Below, piece after piece: positions 11,972 to 21,646 of a stretch of 64,000 nucleotides of DNA (position 1 is its first letter; every line of letters begins with the position of its first letter). Position numbers and translations under genes: made by a program. Source of the DNA: Eremophila alpestris peregrina (taxonomy: Eukaryota; Chordata; Aves; Passeriformes; Alaudidae); assembly GCA_009792885.1 (NCBI GenBank), contig WMCF01000055.1:5047443-5111442 (forward strand). Direction: 5' to 3'. Under the pieces are notes generated by a model. That model was given only the letters and a program-made list of their open reading frames with translations. It did no database searches and had not been told where the DNA came from.

Positions 11972-12821
11972 CTGCGTCGGGCGGGCACGACAGACAGAGA
12001 GAAAGAGAGCACCGTCAGCCGGGGCCGCCGGCGGGATATCCACCGAGAGTTTGGGGATCGAGATCGGGAGATCCCGAAGCCGACCGCCGCCTCCCGATTC
12101 CCCCCGGCGCCAGGGATCCCCCTCATTCCTCCCGCCCGGGAGGGCGAGCGGCCGCGCGGGGCACCCACCGTTGGTGCGGGCGGGAGCCCGGGCCGGGCCG
12201 AGCAGCAGTAGCTCGGTGAGCTCCTTCCCGTACCACACCAGCAGCTCCTCGTCCTTGGCGATGCGACGTAGGGAGCGATAAAAGAGCTGCCCGCTCTTAA
12301 TGTAGGCCTCCAGGTTCTGCTCCTCCCGTTCTCGCGCCGACTGCACCAGCCGCAGCCACATCAGCCCCTCCGACGAGCCGTTGGCTGCCGACGTGTCCAC
12401 CTGAAACCCCGCGTTAATCCACCGGACCGAAAGACCGACCGACCGACAGCACGGGGCCAGGCAACAGTAGGAGCGGCGGCGCGGCTCTGCCCTCGGGGAC
12501 AGCCTCCCGGCGGCGGGGGCTCCCCGGGCCGAACTGCGCTCCGCGGCGGAGACGCGTTCGGGCACCGACGAGCGGCTGGGCCCGGGGACAAGCGGCTCTT
12601 ACCCGGAATATATAGGGGACGGTGCGCTTGTCGGTGGACTTGAGGGCGATAAAGGCGATGCTGTCATACAGGGACGTGTGGCTCAGGACGCAGGGGCCGA
12701 AAATGGCGTTTTCCGGGATGTCGCAGGTGGTGTAAACGCTGGTAAAAATGTCAGTCAAGCACTGCTGGACCGTCTTGGCATCCCCGTCCCATATTCCCCG
12801 CTGGACGCCGGCGTCCTCCAT
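10593..12821 (-). CDS. PRDM8: PRDM8, PR/SET-domain zinc-finger protein (complete coding sequence)
   Basis: PRDM8 is a nuclear transcriptional repressor of the PRDM family, expressed in neurons, retina and testis; it acts with the bHLH factor BHLHE22, and H3K9 methyltransferase activity has been reported. Three exons (12821-12603, 12400-12169, 11971-10593) join in frame to 609 codons ending in TAG. The N-terminus MEDAGVQRGIWDGDAK and the PR domain (about residues 16-131, with FGPCVLSHTSLYDSIAFIAL and LLVWYGKELTELLLL) are near-identical to mammals. An atypical C2HC finger uses C157, C160, H173 and C178. A long low-complexity Gly/Pro/Ala/Arg linker includes the STDFHNLARELENSR motif and an Ala-rich tract (about 509-518). 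Two C2H2 fingers close the protein (C547/C550/H563/H567 and C588/C591/H604/H608). It is shorter than the roughly 689-residue human protein, mainly in the linker. No frameshift was seen across the GC-rich third exon, which I translated through. Confidence 0.96.
12169..12400 (-). CDS. PRDM8: PRDM8 coding exon 2
   Basis: 232 nt encoding VDTSAANGSSEG through the end of the PR domain. The acceptor TTTCAG is at 12406-12401 and the donor GTGGGT at 12168-12163, leaving phase 1. It is flanked by very short introns of 202 bp (12401-12602) and 197 bp (11972-12168). Confidence 0.93.
12603..12821 (-). CDS. PRDM8: PRDM8 coding exon 1
   Basis: 219 nt, 73 codons, from ATG at 12821 to the donor GTAAGA at 12602-12597. 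It ends in phase 0 after TVPYIFR. An acceptor (pyrimidine tract then CTGCAG) stands just 2 nt before the ATG at 12825-12824, so this is not the first transcribed exon. Confidence 0.94.
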
Positions 12822-13330
12822 CCCTGCAGGCGGAGAGAGGGGCAGAGAGGGGCCGTTATCGCAGCGGGTACCGCTCAGTGGTACACCGGGATGCCCCGGA
12901 AAATAAACACAAAATAAAATCGACTTGAATTATTAAATAAAACATTAAGAAAAAAAAAAAACAAAACCAAAAACAAAAAGCAGGCGGGCAGTTTCTCCCG
13001 TCTGTAAAAAAAATTAAAGCAGGCTAGGAGCTGTGTACAGAGGCGAAGTACCGGGACTCTGCCGCCCTGATTTATTTTTTTAGGTATCGCTGCGGAGCTG
13101 GCTCTGGGCAGGGACCCGGTAATCCCACCGGGCACGTCCTATCCCGAGCAGGAGCCGGGTCTCCCCCCGCCAATCCCCGGAGCCGGGCCGGGCTGCGGGC
13201 TATGCCGGGGGAGCGGGTGGGTTCCAGTGGCTTGTCATTGACGCCGATTGCGGTGTCAGCTCACCTCCCGCTCTGCGCGACAAGGGGAACGTATGGCTGC
13301 TTATTATCATAATCCAGCACTTTCCCTCCG

Positions 13331-13376
13331 AGACTTTAATTAAAAGCAGCAAGCAGAGGTAATTATTTTTACCTCG
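13331..13376. promoter_or_regulatory. AT-rich palindromic element upstream of PRDM8 coding exon 1
   Basis: Within GC-rich DNA there is a TTTAATTAAA palindrome at 13334-13343 and an inverted repeat with arms GAGGTAA (13356-13362) and TTACCTC (13369-13375). TAATTA-type cores suit LIM/paired-class homeodomain binding. The function is inferred. Confidence 0.4.
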
Positions 13377-14193
13377 ACATGCTTATTTATGGAGCAGGGT
13401 GAGCCCCGGCTGCCGCGCGTTACGAGGGGAGGGATGCGGGCGGCGGGCAGCTGGCGGGGCGCGGGCGGCGGGCAGGGTGCGGGGCTGGCGGCGCCGAGGC
13501 CGGTAAGGGAGCATCGCGCCCGGCTGCGCTGCCCTCGCCCTTCCCGACCAGATTAGAGCACGGCTGCTTCCCCCGGCCCCGTCTGCCATCGAAATCCGTC
13601 ATTTGGGGCTGGCTCGGGAAAAGACTGGTGCTACTCCCGGTGCGCCTGCTGACGGCTGCCGCGGCTCGCACAGGGCACAGCTCAGCCGAGCCGCCGCTCT
13701 TCCCCGATTTCGGAGTACGGCCGGGTCCCCGCACCGCCGGGAACTTCACTCCCCCGGTGCGGCGGCGGGGGTCCCGGCCCCTCCCTGGGAAGGGAGGCCG
13801 GGGGAAAAACGCTCCGGCTGCCTCCCTGGCGCCCTCCCCGTTCCGCCGCTGCCCGACGCATCCTTTCCCCGAAGGAATGGTATCGCCAAACGAAACCACC
13901 GGCAGCGAGCGGCCCTCACCGAACTTTCGCCCCGGCGGCTGCGGGCCCCGTACGGATCCCCACGGCTCCGCATCTCCCCGGCTCCTGGGGCCGTCCCCGG
14001 CCCCGGGGCGCTGCCTCTCCCCGACCGCCCTTTGTCCGGGCCGGGCGGCGCCGGGGCCGCTCCCGGAGGCTCCCCCACCGGTCTCCGGCAGCCCGGGCAG
14101 GGCCGCCCGCGGCACGGCCATCCCCGGCATTGTTTCCGCTCCGGGGCGGCGGGGGCCGGCGGAGGGCGGCGAGGCCCCTCCGCTGGTACTCAC

Positions 14194-14380
14194 CAGGGGC
14201 GGTGGGGATAATCCTCGCCCCGACAGTGGCACAAAGGCGGCTTCGGGCTGGCTGCCTCGGGCTCTCAGCGCCGCTCCATGCCGGGCCGGGCCGTGCGGGC
14301 GGCGAAACGGGAGGTGCGCGGTGCAGACGGACCCGGTGCAGTGAGGGGCTGGCACGCAGACACACACTTTTTGTTTGCTG
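14194..14380 (-). other. PRDM8: Candidate PRDM8 non-coding first exon and promoter
   Basis: A strong minus-strand donor, CCTG then GTGAGTAC, lies at 14193-14188. It pairs logically with the acceptor 2 nt before the PRDM8 ATG (12825-12824), giving a 1.37-kb intron. Upstream (14,390-14,410, minus strand) are a CRE-like TGACGCG (read on the plus strand) and an inverted CCAAT (ATTGG). The 5' end of the exon is a guess. Confidence 0.4.
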
Positions 14381-15136
14381 CACATAATCTGCCCAATGAC
14401 GCGTGACAGCCCACGTCCCTCCCGTTAACCCCTTCGGGGCTGCCCGCTCGCCGCCCGCCCGCCCCTCACCTGGACCCGCCGCCACTGGGCACCAACGGGA
14501 AAGGGGGTGGGAAACGCGAAGCGCGTTCCCCCCCCCTCGACCTTCTGCCGGGGCAGCGGGCGTGTTTGGGGCCGCGGCTCCGCTTCGGCCCCGCGGGGGT
14601 GCGGGCCGGGGAGTGGGGGTGCCCGACGGCTGCTCCGACCGGCGGCGGGATCCCGGCGGCGGCTTCCCGCCCTGTCCCCGCACCTGCCAGGTAGGGGCAA
14701 TCGGACACGCAGAAAAAAACCTCCTCGGGGTGAGGGAGCCGAGTGGGAATGCCTGTGTCTGGCTGGCCCCGCGGAGCAGCCCTCCTGTGCTGCCGGCGCC
14801 CGGCGAAGGCCCGGCGTGCGGAGAAGCAACACCAGGCAGCCCGCGCTCCCCGCCGGAGTGGGGCAGGGGACAGCCCTGGTCGGAGCCCCCCGCCCATTCC
14901 TTGCCATTCCGGGGCAGGGGGTGGCCACGGGCTCTCCCCCTGCACACACAGGGCTCCCGCATTCACCGACACGCGCGCAGCTTCAGGGAACAGAGACGCG
15001 CGCAGATGCTCTGTGCCGAAATAAGGGATTTACCGCGTGGAAAAGTGTTTACCGGTCCCTCCCTGATCGTCGTCATTTCAGATACAAAACAGATTTTAAA
15101 AAATTAAAAATAGAATTTGGAAGCCCTTAAACTAAA

Positions 15137-15207
15137 ACAAACAAACAAACAAACAAACAAACAAAAAACAAAAACAAAAAAAAGAAAAAAAAAAAGAAAA
15201 AAAAAAG
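15137..15207 (+). repeat. (ACAA)n microsatellite followed by A-rich tract
   Basis: About seven ACAA units from 15137 run into A-rich sequence with isolated C and G to about 15207. Confidence 0.85.
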
Positions 15208-15254
15208 GAGAGACAAAGCGATTTCCTGGGGCGAACGAACGGAGCGGGGTTTGC

Positions 15255-15700
15255 AGAGAGTGGGCTGATGTTTGGCTTTCAAATTCACTTATCCACCACA
15301 CAATTACGATTTTCCTTGCATTAGGATTAAAGGCTGCATATAATATGCTTTCAACATTTATCTTATTAATTCGACAAAACGCAGCGTCTCCTACAACAGA
15401 GATTCTCATAACATTAAAAACATGTGAGTCTGTAAAAATTTGGATGTCAATTCTTGCTTCAGATGTGGTGGGGGGGGGTTTCCTATTTGTTTCTTTTTCC
15501 ATTTTTTTTTTTTTTTCTCCCAGTGCTGCAGCTTTCCCTATAAATTGTCCGAATGACTGTCATTAGTGGGGGAAAAGAACCTACGCGCTAATTTCATTTG
15601 CGAGAATTTTAAGGGACACCACGGCACATATACGATCTCAAAATTGCTTCGGCATGATCTAAGCTACCGAAATTCCCTGGGACTAGAAAGGACCGCAGCG
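15255..15700. other. AT-rich non-coding block between GC-rich flanks
   Basis: After the microsatellite, a low-GC, non-repetitive block rich in TAAT, ATTA and ATTTGCGA-type sequences interrupts the GC-rich PRDM8 upstream region. It has no coding potential. It may be a conserved non-coding element, but conservation cannot be seen from one sequence. Confidence 0.35.
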
Positions 15701-18700
15701 GAATTTCTGAGCTTTTATCCAGCCTCTGATGCCACTCTAAAAGCAGATCCCAGGAAAGAGCGTCCTTCGACTCGCAGAACGGCACTGGGACGGACGCGGG
15801 CTCTTTCTTGTGGAGTTTCTGCTGGGGGGTGGCAGCGCCCACCGCAAATCTCGCAAAGCCCGGCGCCCCGCAGAGCCCGGTGCCGGCGGCGCTCTCCTGG
15901 CCGCATGCAAATACCTCACCGGGATTTTTGGGGGACATGGGGCAGGTGCGCCGGGCCTGATCCGACCCTCGCCGCGCTGCCAGCGGGCGCGGTGTCACCC
16001 TACACGGCCGTGCGGTCGCTGCCCTCCGCCTCCCGGCTGCCGCACGCTCCTATCTCGGTACATCCATGTATTTTCTATTCATTTATTTTCCCAGAAAATC
16101 TCATGCGGAGAGCCAGGGGCTACCCGGGCTGAGGAGTTCCGGCCGTTTTCCCAGGGACCCCCGCATCCGGCAAAGCCCCGCTACTCCCCGCCCTCGAAAA
16201 GCACAGTCCCTGCTCTGCCGAGCCCCTCTCGACGGCACAAGCGCGGCATAACCAATTTCCGTGCAAGGGGAAGCCCCAGGAGCAACGGACAAGCGCGGGA
16301 CCTGAGTTCAGAAGGGACTGGGCTGGCGAGCCAAAGTCACACAGAAGCCAGCCCTGACGGGCATCAAGGCCCAGGGGGCGGTCCAGGGTCCGCTGCTCCC
16401 TGGCCGGGACCTGACGGGGATTCAGGCGTTTGCAGGATCCAAAGGGCTGGCAGCGTGGATAATGCCTGGATGCTTGGGCACCGTAATCACTAACCACCCT
16501 GATAATCGTCTTCTGCCCGTGATGAGTTATCAGTTATCGTGGGGATGGCTGCAAGGGACAGAGCACCTGCTCCCGGGGGAGTCAGTCATCTCTTTCCTCC
16601 CTGACATTCACGTGGGAAGGGGAGAGGAGAGGGACCAGGAAAGGCTGCTCAACCTGTGCTCAAAAACACTCCTGCATCCTCGGGAAACACTGCCTGAGTC
16701 GTGTCATGCACCAGGCCTACGGGTGTGTGATTACTCCTATGAGGAGACAAATACACAATTGAGAGTCAGCTCCCAGGTGACTGCAATGAAGTCACTCATA
16801 AAATAAAATCACCCGAGAGAGCACACGAGTTCCCAGAAGCCCACGAGCCCAGCCACACTCACTCCCGTGGGGCCAGGGCACAGTGGGAAGGTGGCATGAA
16901 GGGATTCTCAAAACTGCCTTGCTACCCTCTCTGCCTGCTGCTGCCAGGGGCAGGGCCAGCTGTGGTCCCTGGAAGGTGTACACCAGGTGGAATAGAAATC
17001 CACTCTAAACGAAATGTGAAGCCACAAGCTTTCCTGGTGCCTGGAGAAATGCAGACAGAATGGTTCCCTTCCCTGGAGACAGGCAGGCTTCTGTAGTGGA
17101 AATAAATCAGGGCTGCAGCAGAATGACTGAAACCATCCTTTCTGCTTGTCACCAGGCTCATGGATGGTGCCTTTCCTGGGGAAGCCCTGTGCTGGGGTGC
17201 CAGAGACATCCCATCGTGCCACAGACACAGCAAACAGAGCAGTGGTGCTTCTCCCACTGCTAATTCTGCCGAGCAGCATGGGGAACCCACTAGAAGTCCT
17301 CAGACCCACAATCAGATGAATGTTTGCCTACCTCCTGGTCCTTGCCAGGACCGAGGCACACCAGCAATGTTGTCTCGTTTCCAGCCCAGCTCCCAAACAC
17401 CCCTGGGGTGCCTGTCCCTTCCTATTCCCTCCGACCCTTCAGCCCCACCTCACCAATGCTGGACTCCCATGTCAGGTCACCACCATGCCACAAAACTGCA
17501 AATCCCTAAAAAGGGCCAGATACCAGCTTTAACTGTGGTTCACCCCAAGGAGCAAACACTCCTACACTCCTGCTCCCAGGAACCCGACATACCTTCCCTA
17601 TCTGCTTTCTCATGGTTCAGACACACCATAGGCACCTTGGCTCTTTCCTCATTCCTGATGGTGCCTGACCTTCCCCTCCGCTTTCTTCTTAGCAAATGCA
17701 GAGTCTGGTTAGAAATCTTATTTTGCATCTTCACCAAAGGGTCGCTGAAATTTTTTATTACTGACCAAAACCTAGACCACCAAACATAACACAGGTGGCT
17801 GGTTAAATGTTTCATACATAGCCCACTATCACTGCTGATTTTCTATATCAAAATTATTTTTTCTCAGGCTTTCTGCTTTTCCTCCTTACTTGTCCTGACA
17901 GTAGATCAAGGTTTAAAACCTGGAAAGCTTTCACCTAGCTTCACCTTCCTTCAAATGTTTAACAGCCTGACAGAAGACATGATTGGCTGCGAAAGACAGA
18001 AAAGGGAGAGAAATGAAAGAAGGGGAATCCCTGCAGGACTGAAATCTGCCTCTGCCTCCTGTACACCCTCGAGCCTTTCTGTCCCTGTGTGCCACCATCA
18101 GTGTCCCACGCTAGGGCAGAGCCCGCCCCACCGCACGGCCCTGGCCCTGTCTCTTATACACATCGTCCCTGTGTGCCACCATCAGTGTCCCACGCTAGGG
18201 CAGAGCCCGCCCCACCGCACGGCCCTGGCCATGCCTCAGTGTAAGGCCAGGCAGAAGCATGCTGCAGCCAGAGGACAGTGCAAAGGACAGGCCCTGGAGG
18301 CACAGTGTCACAGTCCTTGGCCAGCGCTGCCCAGCGTGGGTTGTGTGGGGTCAGGCAGTGCTGGGCTCCATCTCCCCAGGAGACCTCAGCTCAGAGCGGT
18401 GGGCCAGACATCTCTTTGGTGGCCACAAGACCTCTCTGCTGTTGGGTCCATGAGGACATCACTCACAACTCCCCACCAGACCCTGGGTGGCCACTGAGTT
18501 ACACATGGCCAGGCTTTGGCAGGAGCTGAGTCAGGTGGATAATCCTCATGCAGGGGGGCCTCCCCCTTCCTGGTGCTGCCTGGGGGCTCTGAAGGCTTTG
18601 GCTTCTCCAGCGAGTGACAGTCCCTAAAGTTAGCAAAGGTTTGCTAAACCCTGGTGCAGAGGGGGTGGGGAGAGCAGTGAAAGGACAGACAGACGGGGCA

Positions 18701-19240
18701 GGGGGGAGGGAAAAAAATAAAGATGCAGAGGATTTCAGCTCCAGCTCTGCTGCAGCAACTTGACGTGGGGTGTGTGAAGGATCTTGAAACATAAAAAGAT
18801 TTATTTTCTCTAGTCATAAATCTCATCTCGTTGTTCCTCTGACCAACCAAGCATGATAAAGTCCTTTTCCATAAAGTATTCAGTATTAAAGCCACAAAGC
18901 TCACCCAATCAGTAGCCATCTGCTTCTCCCATAACTGCTGCTCCAGAAGCAGGGAAAGGCAGCCAGAAGAGAAAGGGCACCACTGTTATGGCTCTGGGAC
19001 AAATGAAGAGGCACTGAATAGCAGCCGAAACCTTTGGTTTGCCTTGTATATCTGTATCTATAGAGACAGAGGAAGAAAGGAAGCATTATATTGATACAAC
19101 AATTGTAAAACAAAAAAAGGAAGAGGCATCTAAAGGGCAATACAGCGGGCATCAGAGGGCCCCGCGGGGAGGGATGCTCACAGATTCATACAGACCTTTA
19201 ATTGCTTTGCAATTGAAAGATAAAGAGACCGAGCAAAAAA
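15701..19240. other. Intergenic DNA, PRDM8 upstream
   Basis: Moderately GC-rich sequence to about 16.4 kb, then ordinary intergenic sequence. The only structured item recognised is the adapter-separated duplication at 18,081-18,230. Open frames of up to 227 codons near 15.8-16.5 kb and 209 codons near 17.2-17.8 kb show no recognisable domain. Confidence 0.7.
18081..18230 (+). repeat. Perfect 66-bp direct duplication around a Nextera mosaic-end sequence (probable artefact)
   Basis: Positions 18081-18146 and 18165-18230 are identical over 66 nt. Between them, 18147-18164 reads CTGTCTCTTATACACATC, which is 18 of the 19 nt of the Tn5/Nextera mosaic end used in sequencing libraries. No 9-bp Tn5 target duplication or transposon body is present. 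A residual adapter with duplicated flank is far more likely than biology. Confidence 0.92.
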
Positions 19241-19745
19241 ACCGGAGAGAGCAGCAAAGCGACCTGCGTTACACGGTGCATCGGCGCCCGAGCTCTCCCA
19301 GCCAGCGACCCGGAGCATTGCTGATTGGGGTACGATATTCTCGGGACCGACCCCCCATATTAAACTCTCCCCGGGTGCATCTCGGCCCAGCCACGCCGCA
19401 CTGACCTTGGCTTCCAACCGGCTGGGAGGGAACAACCCCCACACGCCCCCCGGAGCTCCCCGTGATGCAGGACACGTCCCGCAGCAGCCCCGGCCTTCCA
19501 GGCTGCCCCGCCGCAGGGTGTTTGAGGGGATTCTTCTTCGCCGCACCACTGGCCGCGCTGCTCCCGGGTGCACAGAAAAAGCCGGCAACGATGTCACCCC
19601 AAAAAAGATGCGAGGAGGCGGGAGGGTGGCGGACCGGAAAGGGGGTGCAGAAGCCTGGGGGGCTGCAGGAGCACCGGGCGGGCAGCGCCCACCCGAGAGC
19701 GGCCCCCGCCCCTTCCTGCCCCGCCGCCCGCCGTGCAAACGGCGG

Positions 19746-19773
19746 GTTAATGACCGAGTTAGGTCATTAACCG
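19746..19773. promoter_or_regulatory. Perfect inverted repeat with TAAT and GGTCA half-sites
   Basis: Arms GGTTAATGACC (19746-19756) and GGTCATTAACC (19763-19773) are exact reverse complements around a 6-nt spacer. Each arm holds a GTTAAT/ATTAAC half-site (HNF1-like or homeodomain-like) and a TGACC/GGTCA nuclear-receptor-type half-site. Confidence 0.6.
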
Positions 19774-19880
19774 ATTTACACCCCCTGAGAGCCGAGGGTT
19801 CGACCCGGGACCTCACTGCACGCTGTGGGGAAGGGACATCGCCCCCAGCTCACGGGGACACGGGCAGGGACCCACGGACA

Positions 19881-19959
19881 CGGGCCGGGATTAGCGGCGG
19901 CGGGCCGGGATTAGCGGCCGCCCGCTCTGCTGCCGCTCTCCCGGATTACGACGGGATTA
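19881..19959 (+). promoter_or_regulatory. Cluster of four GGATTA motifs
   Basis: GGATTA occurs at 19888, 19908, 19943 and 19954. The first two lie in a 20-bp tandem duplication (19881-19900 and 19901-19920, one mismatch). GGATTA/TAATCC is the site of K50 homeodomain factors such as OTX, CRX, PITX and GSC. Binding is inferred. Confidence 0.5.
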
Positions 19960-20146
19960 GGGGGCGGCCCCGTCCCCACTCCCGCGCCGGGCTGGGTGAA
20001 GGGGAGTCCCAGAAACCCAGAGGGGTTCGGGGCGCCCGGGGGGCCGGTCTCCCCCTGGTCCCCCGCTGTGCCCGGCGAATGCTGCTTCCCTCCGATGGAG
20101 GGCAGGAGAGGAAAGAGGAAGCCCGGGATGCTGCCGGCGGCGAGAT

Positions 20147-20165
20147 GCAGGTGCCAGGCACCTGC
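20147..20165. promoter_or_regulatory. Palindromic paired E-box
   Basis: Arms GCAGGTGCC and GGCACCTGC flank a single A, placing CAGGTG and CACCTG E-boxes back to back. This matches ZEB/SNAI or bHLH-type sites. Function is inferred. Confidence 0.45.
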
Positions 20166-21628
20166 CCGCAGCCATTCCAGTTCCCGGGGGGCACTGAGCC
20201 CCCTGCTCGGTTCCCCATCTCGGGACTCGGTGGGAGGCTGGAGGGCCCAGCAGGAGTCGGGGCTGGAAGCAGAGGGGACCAAAAACAAAGGTGGTGGGTT
20301 TTCCTTTTAAGGCACATGAGGGAAAGCAACACAAATACAATTTACGCACCCATAAAACCAGGGTCGAGGACCGGGAGACGGGGGTGTGCTTCCCTCCCCC
20401 CCGCAGGTTTCGTTTTCCTCGACGAGCGTACTCTTGAAGAACGTAGTGGGACCAAACACTACGTTGAAGGCACGAGTTTCTCCCTGGCTTTTCCCAAGCA
20501 CTGTCGTGTCCAGCAGCCCTGTATTATGTCAAAAATCTGGCATGGCGGGCAGTGGCACATCTGCTAGGTGTGGATGACATTCATTAGCCAAGGTTCTCTG
20601 CTAAACAGCCTGACAGAGTCTCAGCAGCGCTGCCCAATGCCAATCACTCATCTGCTGCCAGCTCAAAGGCAATCCTGCTTCAGGGATGGCTCCTTTCCAT
20701 GCTGGCAGGAGAAACAGAGGAAACAATGCGTTTAGATGTTTGGGATGCGAGCGAGGTTGCACATGGGAGCAGCAAGCAGATGTAGCAGGAGAGGAGATGA
20801 AGTTGTGAAGTGTCATTCAATAATTGCAGCACAAGGGAGATGTGCTGGTGAGCTGAGGTTTGGGAAGGGAAAGCATTAACCCCTTTCCAAACTGCAAGGC
20901 AGACACTGGTGGACACTTTTTGGAAAGGAAACTTAATGAGGCTAATGCAGCAAACGGCCTGCTTATGCTCATGGAGGACACAGGGAACAACGCAGAGAAA
21001 TTCAAGCCAGGACAGCCAGGAAAACTGCCCAGGCCAGGGGAGGGAGCTGTGCTGCTGACCTTCTCAGGGGGCAGCCTGGCTCAGATGTCCTTCCCCTCTG
21101 AGGGTCTACCTGCAGCCTGGAGAGCTGCCCTGCTTGTGACATAGTGGGCTAAGTGCTGGCTCTGACAGCTTGGTTCACAGCCCAAAGGGGCAGCTGTACA
21201 CACAGGGCAGGCTGGGCACTCACCACCCTGCCCTATGAGAGATTTGGAGACCAGAGGTGGGAGGAAGGAGCATCTGCTTGACACTGCTACAAACATCATT
21301 GTCTGGGAAGAGAAGCTCCATTTTCCTCTTCTCAGAAGCTCTGGGAAGGTACTTGTTCCTACAAAGGAATTAAAACACCTCAATCGGAGATAGATGTAAG
21401 GATGTTAACCTTTCCCTCTTATTAATGTAATAAATTTACAACCACAGAATGAAGCTTGAATTTGAGCCACTATGTGCTTTCCAGGGAACCTGGGAGGTAA
21501 CCTCAAATAGACGCTCAGTGAAAGCTCCCTTCAGCCCTATTTTCCCTTAGCTTCCATTCTGACTTCTATTTCTGTTTACATCCACTCAGGTAGTGGTTTA
21601 TAAAATGTGTGAGATGCTACCTACCTAC

Positions 21629-21646
21629 ACACACACACACACACTC
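21629..21646 (+). repeat. (AC)n microsatellite
   Basis: About nine AC units in a row, followed by TCAG. Confidence 0.85.

Larger units (their letters stand above)
10080..14990. promoter_or_regulatory. PRDM8: Large CpG island covering PRDM8 and its upstream region
   Basis: High GC and dense CG extend from the PRDM8 3' UTR across all coding exons to about 15 kb. The island is broken by AT-rich patches at about 10,200-10,440, 12,890-13,080 and 13,290-13,390. Extended islands of this type are typical of developmental regulators. Borders are by eye. Confidence 0.75.
19250..20320. promoter_or_regulatory. Orphan CpG island between PRDM8 and ANTXR2
   Basis: A CG-dense segment of about 1 kb, 5 kb beyond the PRDM8 upstream island and 17 kb before ANTXR2. 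It contains a 28-bp hairpin-type palindrome (19746-19773), a GGATTA cluster (19888-19959) and a paired E-box palindrome (20147-20165). It could be a distal PRDM8 promoter, an enhancer or the start of a non-coding transcript. A 386-codon open frame (19407-20567, plus) fits a GC-driven artefact and has no recognised domain. Confidence 0.6.

Noticed and set aside
10398..12281. 627-codon open frame on the plus strand across PRDM8
   Set aside because: It is the antisense of GC-rich PRDM8 coding exons; it is Arg/Gly/Ala-rich with no domain, and the minus strand carries the real conserved protein.
13420..14962. Overlapping open frames of 170-350 codons on both strands upstream of PRDM8
   Set aside because: All are Pro/Arg/Gly/Ala-rich, overlap one another in several frames, and lie in a CpG island.
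18147..18164. Genuine Tn5-like or IS50 transposon end
   Set aside because: No transposon body, no 9-bp target duplication, and vertebrate context; library adapter explains it better.
19407..20567. 386-codon plus-strand open frame in the orphan CpG island
   Set aside because: Stop codons are rare in GC-rich DNA; no recognisable domain, low-complexity composition, and it runs through palindromes and motif clusters.
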